Below are positions 16,651 to 25,057 of a stretch of DNA of 64,000 bases, piece after piece. Positions within the stretch are counted from its first letter, which is position 1; each line of letters begins with the position of its first letter. Source of the DNA: Micrococcaceae bacterium Sec5.7 (GTDB lineage Bacteria; Actinomycetota; Actinomycetes; Actinomycetales; Micrococcaceae); contig CP144169.1 of the NCBI GenBank assembly GCA_039636785.1, positions 2,976,001 to 3,040,000 on the forward strand. Direction: 5' to 3'. The position numbers and the translations under genes were made by a program. The notes beneath the pieces were generated by a model that saw nothing but the letters and a program-made list of their open reading frames with translations, was not told the DNA's origin and made no database searches.

Positions 16651-16773
16651 CCCTTAGTGCGGGCCATCGACAACACCGACCTTCTCCGGGTGATCTTCGA
16701 CCAGTTGCAGTCGATGGCGGGAGTTTTGGACACTCAGACGTTCCTCGTGTTCGAGGACGTGGATACTCGCTGA
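16651..16773 (+). pseudogene. C-terminal fragment of an Lrp/AsnC regulator
   Basis: 40 codons plus stop encode PLVRAIDNTDLLRVIFDQLQ and then SMAGVLDTQTFLVFEDVDTR. They differ at only a few residues from the C-terminus of the intact regulator ending at 8225, while the DNA has many synonymous changes. It has no start or DNA-binding domain. It looks like the 3' end of a homologous lrp gene, left when foreign DNA carrying that locus recombined in, or an old duplication. Confidence 0.75.
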
Positions 16774-16847
16774 CTCCGCGAGATATCTGAATTATACGCA
16801 ACCTGAGCGATTTGAAACACCCGCACCGAGTGGCCGCAATACAAGCG

Positions 16848-17366
16848 TCAAGCGCGTCGGTCGAGGATTTTCGCCGGCACTCCAACGGCGGTGCTACCAC
16901 TCGGTATATCCGTCATGACGAGACTCATCGCACCAACAGTGACATCAGTACCAATTTTAACATCCCCCAAGACCTGGGCGTATGCGCCGAGCACAACATT
17001 GTCGGCGAGCACTGGACACCCGCCTCCATCATACTTCGTTCCAATTGTTACTCCCTGACGCATTGTGCAATTGGCGCCCACGACAGCACGTGGGTTGATT
17101 ATGATTCCACCGAAATGGTGAATAAGCAGACCAGGTCCAATCGCCGCACCTCTCGGAATATCAATTCCCGTCATTAGACGGGTGAACGAATACGCAAGAA
17201 AGTACGTTGCATGAGCAGGCTTGCGCAAAGGGTGATCGGTCAACTTTGTCCATCGTCCGAATCGATAAACCATTACTGCCCAATACGAAGGTTGCACCAA
17301 CCAGGCCATCCGACCGTAGCGAATGCGGTCTTCTCTCCAGTAGCCGGTCTCAATATTTGCCTTCAT
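16848..17366 (-). CDS. Serine acetyltransferase-like hexapeptide acyltransferase
   Basis: 172 residues. The N-terminal helical part (WLVQPSYWAVMVYRFGRWTK) resembles CysE/EpsC-type acetyltransferases. The beta-helix starts at about residue 67 with TGIDIPRGAAIGPGLLIHHF, the serine-acetyltransferase signature, and continues through MRQGVTIGTK to VGVPAKIL. In polysaccharide loci such proteins usually acetylate a sugar or precursor, not serine. It is the last gene of the minus-strand glycan group, and its GC content is lower than in the flanking core genes. Confidence 0.8.
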   Translation of the reverse strand: MKANIETGYWREDRIRYGRMAWLVQPSYWAVMVYRFGRWTKLTDHPLRKPAHATYFLAYSFTRLMTGIDIPRGAAIGPGLLIHHFGGIIINPRAVVGANCTMRQGVTIGTKYDGGGCPVLADNVVLGAYAQVLGDVKIGTDVTVGAMSLVMTDIPSGSTAVGVPAKILDRRA

Positions 17367-17434
17367 CTATTGCTCCATTCAATTTGCTAGCTAGCTAATT
17401 GGTGCCAAATTGGCCAGTGCGACAACAAACAGGA

Positions 17435-18184
17435 CTAGCGCCACATGTCGGACTGAAATCGCCTCACATTTCTACTAATGCTGTGACGGACTCGACTAAC
17501 ATAACGCAGGACTGCTGGCGACTTCAGAGTCTCCCTCTGCACGACGGCGGCCTCAAGGGCTACGCGGTGAGAGTGTTTAAATGAAACTCCATCCATGTAA
17601 AAGCTAGCTACGGCCAGATCGATAAGTCGGACCGGAAGACCAATCCCTAACATACGGGCGGTAAAGTGGTAGTCGCCCACCATTGAGAACCGCTCGTCAT
17701 ATCTAACCTCTCGCGCCTTTTCACCGGGATAAAATATCGCTTGATGAGACGTTGGTAGTCCATGCCACATATACCCGGGTTTTCGCGGCAAACGACGGAT
17801 GGACCGTGGTCCGATGCGGAGATGGTAGGCAGCGAAGATAACCGCCTGAGGCAAACACTCCAGCGGCTCCCTAATGACTTGCCAAGAAGACAACGAACAC
17901 TCATCACCGCCATTGAGAAACCAGATGAAAGAACCTTGAGATCGATCAAGGCCTTTGTTCATTGCATCGTATATTCCATTGTCGGGTTCGGAAATAATAT
18001 TAGCCCAAGGAAATTCTCCAGCAACTCTAAGGATATCCGGTCCGGAACCACCATCAACGACGATTACCTCTAGATCCGTTGCCGCTTCTTGGGCAATTGT
18101 TTCGAGCGAGGCCAAGGTACTCCTCAACCCATCTGTGTCATCGAATGTAACGGTGACGATACTGAGGAGAGGTCGGTGCTGCAT
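17435..18184 (-). CDS. Family 2 glycosyltransferase (WcaE-like)
   Basis: 249 residues, GT-A fold. The nucleotide-sugar binding start LSIVTVTFDDTDGLRSTLAS is followed by VIVVDGGSGPD (about 40-50), then EPDNGIYDAMNKGLDRSQGS and FLNGGDE, which holds the metal-binding acidic residues. This spacing matches WcaE-type transferases of colanic-acid-like clusters. Cytoplasmic, probably membrane-associated, adding one sugar to the lipid-linked repeat unit. Its start overlaps the upstream polymerase gene by 47 bp. Donor and acceptor cannot be inferred. Confidence 0.85.
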   Translation of the reverse strand: MQHRPLLSIVTVTFDDTDGLRSTLASLETIAQEAATDLEVIVVDGGSGPDILRVAGEFPWANIISEPDNGIYDAMNKGLDRSQGSFIWFLNGGDECSLSSWQVIREPLECLPQAVIFAAYHLRIGPRSIRRLPRKPGYMWHGLPTSHQAIFYPGEKAREVRYDERFSMVGDYHFTARMLGIGLPVRLIDLAVASFYMDGVSFKHSHRVALEAAVVQRETLKSPAVLRYVSRVRHSISRNVRRFQSDMWR

Positions 18185-19373
18185 TTATCCGTCCTTTTCT
18201 TATTCTGCGAGACTCAACAAAACTGACAATGATCAACCAAGTCATGATTCCATACTCTGGCGCCATTATCCCACCCGAAAATAATAGCGCCGCGAAGAGC
18301 CACAAAGGCACGATCCAGTCATATTCTCGGTCCTCGCTTATCCTTAATCTTCGAAATACTGAGACTAAGGCCCAAACCCCCAAGGTCCCAATTGCAACTA
18401 AACCTATCCAACCAAAGTAATATACGATAACATAAATGCCGTTATCCAACGAAATAGTCTGCTCAACCCCATCCATCTGCAAACCATAGGTGGAGATAAT
18501 CTCATAGATTGATCCAAATGGCATGCCCAGCGGATGTGCAGTTAGTACGTCACCTAATACTTGGAGGGGCGCAATCAAGCGATAGTTGCCGCTTGAGCCC
18601 ACATTCCCGATGGACTCCAGACGCGAGATGAGGTAATTACCAAAAGATAGCAAAAGGAGGGCAACCCCAAAAGTAACCGGAATCGAGATTCGCGGCCGAG
18701 ACCGGATGGCGATCAAAAACGCAATCCCGAGAATAAGGATCAATCCGGTTGCTGACTGGCATGCGGCCATGCCCAATAGAGCCAGAGCTAGAGTGGAGCG
18801 GAAATGATCGCGACGGCAAAGAAGGGCAACGGTTAAGGTCCCGATCACGAATGCATCATATGAGGGCTCCAGGAAAAAGCCATGGGCCCGTGGGACCGAG
18901 ACGAACTCAAGGTGAGGATTATATTGGTGCTGAAACTGATACGCCCCAAACGGGTTGAAGAGGGCCTCAGAGCCTAGATGACCGGTGGCAGCCTGAGCCA
19001 CGGAGAGGAGAACGACAACGCATAGCGCCAGTCGGACGGCGCCCCAGAGTCGCGTTGTATCCAGGTCGTCGCGAAGTCCGTGTGTCGCCGTTACGACAAA
19101 CAATGATGTCAGGAGAAACATGACCAGCGTCGTCATAAATTTCCAGGATACTTGGATATCGGGAGCAACCATTGCCGCCAAGGAGGCCAAGGAGACGATG
19201 CTCGCCCAGACAAGCGTGATTCGCTCGGGGGACGGACGCCGAGAGGCAATGAATATCGCTAGACCTCCGGTCAGTAGACCAAGGGTAAGCGAATATGTGC
19301 CGATCTTAAGTAATTGAAAATGCTGAAATATTATGGTGATAAAAACTAGGACAGCGACCGTCTTCGAACGCAA
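18138..19373 (-). CDS. O-antigen/polysaccharide polymerase (Wzy-like)
   Basis: 411 residues, almost wholly hydrophobic, with about ten to twelve predicted membrane helices and one larger extracytoplasmic loop (about 255-290, SIGNVGSSGNYRLIAPLQVL). This is the pattern of Wzy-type polymerases, which join repeat units on the outer face of the membrane. Sequence motifs of this family are weak, so the call rests on topology and position between glycosyltransferases, with a Wzx-like flippase and Wzc-like regulator in the same locus. Codon use is AT-richer than core genes. Confidence 0.72.
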   Translation of the reverse strand: MRSKTVAVLVFITIIFQHFQLLKIGTYSLTLGLLTGGLAIFIASRRPSPERITLVWASIVSLASLAAMVAPDIQVSWKFMTTLVMFLLTSLFVVTATHGLRDDLDTTRLWGAVRLALCVVVLLSVAQAATGHLGSEALFNPFGAYQFQHQYNPHLEFVSVPRAHGFFLEPSYDAFVIGTLTVALLCRRDHFRSTLALALLGMAACQSATGLILILGIAFLIAIRSRPRISIPVTFGVALLLLSFGNYLISRLESIGNVGSSGNYRLIAPLQVLGDVLTAHPLGMPFGSIYEIISTYGLQMDGVEQTISLDNGIYVIVYYFGWIGLVAIGTLGVWALVSVFRRLRISEDREYDWIVPLWLFAALLFSGGIMAPEYGIMTWLIIVSFVESRRIRKGRINAAPTSPQYRHRYIR

Positions 19374-20767
19374 ACTACCCCCCCCAATAGTGAGTTGTAG
19401 ATGTCTACATATTCGTCTGTCATTCGCTGCGGGTTAAAGAACTGCCGTTCCTCATCCGAGACCTCGGTCGTGCTGGGAACCGGCAAGGGTGCGCTCGCGA
19501 GATGCGACAAGAGCGCGTTCTCATCCTGGAATATGTTGAGGCGTGGATGCGTGGAGAATTCTCGGGCCGCGGGCGAGTCCAAGGCGTTGACCTCCAGCCC
19601 AGACGTCAACGCCTCAGCTATCGTGAGCGGAAAATAGTCAACACGTGAAGTGAACACCAATCGGTCATGCTCTTGCATCAGATTTGCAAGCTCTGCTCGA
19701 TCTGACACAGCCGGACGTCTTTCGGCTCCCTCAATTGTCTGAGTAGCTTGGTCACCCACGATGGTTAGCTTCTGATTCGGCAAGGCGCAAACCCGCTTAA
19801 GAACCGGCCAGTTCACCTTCTGTCTGTCTCGAAGATCTCTGCACATAAAAAGGTTACGAACTCCGCCCACTCTTCGTTCCCTGGGGACGCTCGTAGCCGT
19901 CGCCAGCCAAAACGCCCTATCCACGGAGTTCTTGACAACACCAACGTTGCGGATGGAGGCGATCTTCGCCTCTGCCCCGAGCCAGCTTGCGCAGGCAACC
20001 ACTGCCGTTGGCACAGCCGCCTGCAGTGTCTGTATCATCTCGCGGCGGTCACTCCAGCGCTGTGCCGCATTATCAATTTTGGCAGGCGGATAGGCGTCCA
20101 GATCTGGGCACTTAGGGCACCCCTGCTCCCAAAGGCGGCACGTTCCCGGCTGTGCGCACCGTCCTGTCATCGCCCACTGGTCATGTAGGGTCCAGACGAC
20201 TGGCTTCCTGGCATCTATCAGGGTTTGAAACAGCAAGCCCGCGTCGACTATATGGCTGTGAATAGCGTGTAGATGAACTACATCAGCCTCGCCCAGGGCG
20301 TCAAGAAAGTGGCCCCAGTGTCGCCGACTGGTGACTTTCGTATCTCGTCCAATGACTGAGTGACTTATTCGATTCAGAGCTGCGTTCAAGCGCGGAGTGA
20401 CTCGCACGCCATCGTATGCGACTTCCATTGGCGAAGCGCGTCCCCCACGGCTGTATCCGTAAGCTATAGGACTAGCAATACCCCTCGACACCAACTCATC
20501 TGCCAATGTTCGGGCTACGCCAGCCGCCCCGCCTTCCGATAGGCGCACGTTCAACTGGAGAACATTTCTAAGGCTCAAAGCAAACCCCCACCGATCATCG
20601 CTTGTGTCTAGACGCGCGATTGGCGCTAAGAACTCTGGATTATCATACAGCGTGCGAAGATTCTCGAGGAGCGGTGCCGCCTGATCCGTGTACGGAACAT
20701 CGTCAGCAATGAGCGCGCCGCCAACGAGGAACTTGAGTGGGTGCGTAGGTTGTTCCAACCGTCCCAA
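19346..20767 (-). CDS. Family 4 glycosyltransferase (GT-B)
   Basis: 473 residues. The N-terminal domain contains SEGGAAGVARTLADELVSRG, VVHLHAIHSHI and WTLHDQWAMTGRCAQPGTCR with nearby GCPKCP, a Cys-rich pattern common in a subgroup of GT4 enzymes. The C-terminal domain has TIVGDQ and RVDYFPLTIAEALTSGLEVN, the donor-sugar site. An extension of about 70 residues precedes the conserved part, so the true start could be later. It overlaps the polymerase gene by 28 bp. Transfers a hexose or deoxyhexose to the growing repeat unit; sugar unknown. Confidence 0.82.
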   Translation of the reverse strand: MGRLEQPTHPLKFLVGGALIADDVPYTDQAAPLLENLRTLYDNPEFLAPIARLDTSDDRWGFALSLRNVLQLNVRLSEGGAAGVARTLADELVSRGIASPIAYGYSRGGRASPMEVAYDGVRVTPRLNAALNRISHSVIGRDTKVTSRRHWGHFLDALGEADVVHLHAIHSHIVDAGLLFQTLIDARKPVVWTLHDQWAMTGRCAQPGTCRLWEQGCPKCPDLDAYPPAKIDNAAQRWSDRREMIQTLQAAVPTAVVACASWLGAEAKIASIRNVGVVKNSVDRAFWLATATSVPRERRVGGVRNLFMCRDLRDRQKVNWPVLKRVCALPNQKLTIVGDQATQTIEGAERRPAVSDRAELANLMQEHDRLVFTSRVDYFPLTIAEALTSGLEVNALDSPAAREFSTHPRLNIFQDENALLSHLASAPLPVPSTTEVSDEERQFFNPQRMTDEYVDIYNSLLGGVVCVRRRSLS

Positions 20768-20786
20768 GCCGCGAGTCGACTCTCGA

Positions 20787-21662
20787 TCAGCTCGTTCGAG
20801 ATGTCCGAATGATCCGACGTACCTTGCGTATGGCCAAGGCTGGAAAAAACATCGGGGATTTGCCGGCTGCCATCAGGAAAAAGGCAAACTTAGTGAAGGA
20901 CCGGTCGGGGCATGCAGAAGCCATGCGGAGATACGCCATGCTTTGCAGTTCGTTGTCGCTGCGCTCGCGAATGTTCAGGTTAAGGGCCTTGGCGTAAAAC
21001 CTTCGGATATCCTCCGCCGCTGCGTTACTGCGAAGCGGGGCCAATGCCGATTTTCCGCCCTCTGACGCGTAAATGCAGGTGACCTCATTGTGGCATAGCA
21101 CGATTCCAAACATGGCTCCACGAATCAATAGCTCATAATCCTCTGCGTATCTGGGCCGAAGCGCAGGAGGGTCGTCGCGCAGGGCTTTTTGGAGGACACT
21201 GGTTCGCCAGAGGAAGGCTCCTGGCGGCCCAGCCGAGTGCCCACGAGCCAACAGAGAATCAACGCTGATGCCCTCCGTCCAGGGAGAAACAACTGCCGAG
21301 TGGCCGGTTCCCTTTGACAAAGCCGCACCCGCGATCAAGGCCCATGTTGTGCTGGTATCTGCGAGCCTAAAGGACTCTGCTACGCCGCGAGGGACGATTT
21401 CATCGTCAGCATCCAACAGAATGACCATGGGCGTCGCGACGGCCACGATCCCGGCCTGACGCGCTAGGGCGGCGCCCCCGTTTCTTTGAGTAATGACGCG
21501 ACATCCAAGTTCTCGGGCTACTCTTCCGGTTTCGTCGGTCGACCCGTCGTCGACGACCACAACCTCGGATGCTCCAACTTCCCTTGCACTTTCTATGGCC
21601 ACATGAATGTGCGCTGCGGCGTTGTACGCGGGAATAACAACCGTGACGTCCGCAATAGCCAT
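20787..21662 (-). CDS. Family 2 glycosyltransferase, paralogue 1
   Basis: 291 residues. GT-A motifs: VTVVIPAYNAAAHIHVAIES at the N-terminus, VVVVDDGSTDETG (about 35) and VILLDADDEI (about 80), the last carrying the metal-binding DxD. The full length aligns with the protein at 26457-27338, including the shared GPPGAFLWR/GPAGSFLWR and EDYE(L/M)L motifs. It probably adds a sugar to the repeat unit. The gene pair on opposite strands on either side of the Wzc/Wzx genes suggests duplication followed by divergence in donor or linkage. Confidence 0.88.
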   Translation of the reverse strand: MAIADVTVVIPAYNAAAHIHVAIESAREVGASEVVVVDDGSTDETGRVARELGCRVITQRNGGAALARQAGIVAVATPMVILLDADDEIVPRGVAESFRLADTSTTWALIAGAALSKGTGHSAVVSPWTEGISVDSLLARGHSAGPPGAFLWRTSVLQKALRDDPPALRPRYAEDYELLIRGAMFGIVLCHNEVTCIYASEGGKSALAPLRSNAAAEDIRRFYAKALNLNIRERSDNELQSMAYLRMASACPDRSFTKFAFFLMAAGKSPMFFPALAIRKVRRIIRTSRTS

Positions 21663-21727
21663 TGCTCAGCCTCCGGTCCAGAATCGATTGTTACAACAGG
21701 CCATGAACTGATACCCGTCAAGCTGTC

Positions 21728-22567
21728 TCAGTTGGGAACCCTCTTCCAGTGATCCCGAGCCAAATTATGTTCGTTACGACGGTCCCTGAACCATTCTTGC
21801 GGAGAAACGACCCCCTGGCTTGGTTCTAGTAGCTCGGCCGCCCACCAGGAGAACGTGCTATTCGGAATAACTAGAGCCTGTCCCATCGACATCACAAGCA
21901 AGCTTTCGAGGTCACTCTTAGTGGAGCCAGGGCCGAAAATCTGACGCTCTGGCACGCCGAACGTTTCTTTGACATACGCGGGATCATCAGTGAAAAAGGC
22001 CGCGTCATGAAGCTTGTGGTCGAGAAGATCAAACGCCTCACCATAATACTGCGGACGAATCGACCCGAACGTGTTTCGTGCCGCCTGCACAGTGGCGTAG
22101 TCACCTCTCCGGATGTGCGCAACTGGACGGTCCTTTACAAACTTCGCGATCTCGGTGGACAGGAGATCCTCGCGCCGCTTCAGAAGTGCCGCACGAACAG
22201 GTGTTGTACCCAGTGCCAGACTAGAAGCGTCCTGGAAGAACCCGACGAGCACCTGCCCAGGCGTACTCGGGCCGTCGACGTCCTGCCGCACAGGTAGTCT
22301 ATAGAATCCAACCCGCTGACGAACTGGGCCTCCTCGGTGGTGCGGGGGCCCAATCACGAAGTTTTCAAAAGACGAAGTTAGATCAAGATTCCTCTCCAGT
22401 TCTCGCAGGGAAAAATCACGCAATTTGTCTCGTCTGAAACTAGCAGTCGAGACCATTAGAGGGGATGCGGCCCTTTCAGCCATGTGCAAGCCCGCATTCC
22501 ACTGGAAAAGTTGATTACCCACACCGCCCTGCAACCATAAAAGCGTTGAGTTTTTCAATCTTCGCAA
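21728..22567 (-). CDS. Family 11 alpha-1,2-fucosyltransferase-like
   Basis: 279 residues. The N-terminal WLQGGVGNQLFQW is the GT11 acceptor/donor loop (GGxGNQ), HIRRGDY at about residue 152 is the GDP-fucose binding motif shared with fucosyltransferases, and NSTFSWWAA near residue 240 is the third conserved block. It would transfer L-fucose from GDP-L-fucose, which the gmd and fcl products at 30.3-32.3 kb can make. This link between donor synthesis and transferase is the strongest clue that the polymer contains fucose. Confidence 0.85.
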   Translation of the reverse strand: MRRLKNSTLLWLQGGVGNQLFQWNAGLHMAERAASPLMVSTASFRRDKLRDFSLRELERNLDLTSSFENFVIGPPHHRGGPVRQRVGFYRLPVRQDVDGPSTPGQVLVGFFQDASSLALGTTPVRAALLKRREDLLSTEIAKFVKDRPVAHIRRGDYATVQAARNTFGSIRPQYYGEAFDLLDHKLHDAAFFTDDPAYVKETFGVPERQIFGPGSTKSDLESLLVMSMGQALVIPNSTFSWWAAELLEPSQGVVSPQEWFRDRRNEHNLARDHWKRVPN

Positions 22568-22653
22568 CTTATTGGCTTTCTATGAGAATCTAATGCGACG
22601 CTATTCGCACAGACGAAATTTGAATTGTCACAAATGCGATTGAGTGCCTTGCT

Positions 22654-24153
22654 TCAATCGCCCAGCGCCCTGTTTCCAAGAAATGTGCTCGGCGGCTTTG
22701 ATTGCCCGCTCAGAACCTGACGGTAAAATTCGTCGTCGTTCTTAGCTGTATCCACGGTAGCCTCAAGATGAGTCGACCCAGGGTATCCCTGGTGCTCGTC
22801 CGGAATGGTGTAGGCCTTGTATGAATATGTGTAAGCATCGGCTCCCTTAATAGGCAATCTGTTAAGGACCACGCCGAGCAGATCCGCACCCACGAGGCTG
22901 AGAGCACTGAGGGAACGTTCAAGATCGTTCCGGCGCACTGACTGCATACCGACTACGACTACAACTCCGCCAACATGGCGGGCGAGGACTGCAGCGTCAG
23001 TTACAGGAAGCAAGGGCGGAGCATCAATCACCAAAACGTCGAAGGCTTCCTCTAGCCTGATGACAAGTTCCTTCATTGCATCAGAACCGAGGAGTTCGCT
23101 GGGATTGGGCGGCACCAAGCCCGACGTTAACACGTACAGATCGTCATCCCCCCAGGGCTGCAGCAACTCGTTGACGTCCGCTGCACCGACCAGCGCTGTA
23201 GTTAGGCCCGCATTCCTGTCTAACCCCAGATACTCATTCACCATGGGACGTCGAAGGTCTGCATCCACTAAGCACACAGACTGACCGGCTTGAGCCAACG
23301 CTATGGCCAAATTTATTGCGGTCGTACTCTTGCCTTCGCCTGGGAGCGAAGACGTTACTAGCACCGTCTTGGCATTGGACGATACATTCGCAAACTGGAG
23401 ATTGGTTCTCAACTGGCGAAATGATTCAGCCCTTGGACTTTGCGGACCCGCCTGAGTCAGGAGTGGCTTCTTTACCGCATCTGGGTCGAAGCTGATTGCG
23501 CCGAGTATCGGAGCGTCTGTTACTCGCCGCAGATCTGATTCTGCCCGAATACGGTTATCTATAGCGGTTCGGAGGACAGCGAGGCCGAGGCCGCTGGCGA
23601 CACCGAATAGTATTCCGAGAATTAAGTTGACCTGAGTATTCGGGGCGGATGGAGAGGCGGGCGCCACAGCGGGCTTAATGATCGATAGGCTGACTGGCGA
23701 TGATCCGCCTAACTTTGGTTTTTCCAATGTGTCCACAGCCTTAATAAGGCTATTTGCGACGGCCTGCGCTATGGCCGCCGCCTGAACCGGGGAATGATCA
23801 GTCACCGATATGTTAATTAGGACTGTATTTAGATCCGTGGTTGCCGTAACACGCTGAGCCAACCCAGAGGCAGTTTCCTGGAGTCCCAAGGATTCAATGG
23901 CCGGCTGCAAGACCACCGGGGTTACTACGGTCTTGACATAGGACTGAACCCGCGCCTGGCCGAACGTATTGCCCTGTTGTAGTTCAGATACGCTGCCCGA
24001 GCTCTGAATAGCAACGAACAACTGGGTTTCCGATGTATATGTAGGCCGGATTAGTACCGAGAATACGGCTCCACCAAGTAGCCCAACCAGCGTCGTGGCG
24101 ACAACCAGCATCCAGTTGCGACGAAGGACGCGCAAATAGTCGCGTAAATCCAA
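22654..24153 (-). CDS. Polysaccharide co-polymerase with BY-kinase domain (Wzc/CpsCD-like)
   Basis: 499 residues. Two membrane helices (about 14-34 and 175-195) enclose a Wzz-type extracytoplasmic domain. A cytoplasmic tyrosine-kinase domain follows with P-loop SSLPGEGKSTT (268-278), Walker A' VDADLRRP and Walker B VLVIDAPPLL. The C-terminus has a tyrosine cluster (AYTYSYKAYTIPDEHQGYPG), the autophosphorylation tail. It sets chain length and gates export; the phosphatase at 47371 is a candidate partner. TTG at 24153 follows AGGGGG with 8-nt spacing. First gene of the minus-strand group. Confidence 0.92.
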   Translation of the reverse strand: MDLRDYLRVLRRNWMLVVATTLVGLLGGAVFSVLIRPTYTSETQLFVAIQSSGSVSELQQGNTFGQARVQSYVKTVVTPVVLQPAIESLGLQETASGLAQRVTATTDLNTVLINISVTDHSPVQAAAIAQAVANSLIKAVDTLEKPKLGGSSPVSLSIIKPAVAPASPSAPNTQVNLILGILFGVASGLGLAVLRTAIDNRIRAESDLRRVTDAPILGAISFDPDAVKKPLLTQAGPQSPRAESFRQLRTNLQFANVSSNAKTVLVTSSLPGEGKSTTAINLAIALAQAGQSVCLVDADLRRPMVNEYLGLDRNAGLTTALVGAADVNELLQPWGDDDLYVLTSGLVPPNPSELLGSDAMKELVIRLEEAFDVLVIDAPPLLPVTDAAVLARHVGGVVVVVGMQSVRRNDLERSLSALSLVGADLLGVVLNRLPIKGADAYTYSYKAYTIPDEHQGYPGSTHLEATVDTAKNDDEFYRQVLSGQSKPPSTFLGNRALGD

Positions 24154-25057
24154 ACCTAGGTCCCCCTGTTTCGTGTTCTGGGCTGCCTACTGCGCGCCCA
24201 GCGCGGCCATGTTCGTTCGACTCAGCCTTATCCTACCGTGCTAGCACTGCGACATCGGACGATCTTGACTGCTCACCGGGTCCAAAATAGGCAAAGAACA
24301 ACTGACTCATTTCGTCGCTTGATGGTCTCGGCGTGGCCCCCTCCGTTCCCTTGTCGGCTGTGGCCGGCCGGGCTCGTGACAGTGTTACTCAAACGAGGTG
24401 ACGATTCAGTAGTGTTGATTCACGTTGCACACTCTAAGCCAGGCGATGAGACCGGCACTATGGGACCGAAGAAACAGCTTTCCGCCCATGAAAGGCACCA
24501 GGGACGCAACCGCTAATCGTACGCGACCAAATTGGCTGCGTGCACCGCTGACGCCAACCACTGGTTCTTACCTTCCCGGCATGAACCAACCGGGGAAATC
24601 AGGCTTTCTCCGATTGTCAGAGCTAGCAACCTCAAGCGTCGTCGGATAAAAGTACAACACCGACGCATTCAAGCAAGGACGTAGCTTGCCGAATGTCGGG
24701 CTACACTAACCTAGGCGACTCTCTAGTTCGTCCTGCGCTTACACGGGCCCGATTGATTATCAACCCAAGATTTCTTGCTGAACAATCCAAGGTTTCGCAG
24801 ACGTAACTGCAAGCTCTCCATCCCGGTTGTTGGTTGAGCCGTCCGTCTTGTATTCAAGAGCTTTTATCACGCCGAGCATGAAGGCAAAATGATCCGAGTC
24901 AATGAAATTATAAAACCGTCACCGAAAGTGGTGTGTGCTGCGAGACCCCTTCCCTACACTCGGCCAGTTCCGATTCTCACGCGAAGGCTGACGCCCCCAC
25001 CTAAAATTGTGATTCGCAATTTTGACGCACGTTCATTTCCATTGAGGTGTCTGGATA
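24154..25057. promoter_or_regulatory. Divergent intergenic region between wzc-like and wzx-like genes
   Basis: About 900 bp of AT-richer DNA without a convincing gene. It must carry the promoters of both divergent groups of the polysaccharide locus. Near its right end AAAATTG (25003-25009) and CAATTTT (25017-25023) form a perfect 7-bp inverted repeat 35 bp upstream of the flippase start, a possible operator or hairpin. A TATAAAA box near 24910 is a candidate -10. No JUMPstart-like element was recognised. The length suggests complex control or a long leader RNA. Confidence 0.4.

Noticed and set aside
8105..16773. The two lrp 3' ends as attL/attR of an integrated element
   Set aside because: They differ at many synonymous positions, no integrase gene is present and no exact core longer than a few bases stands out.
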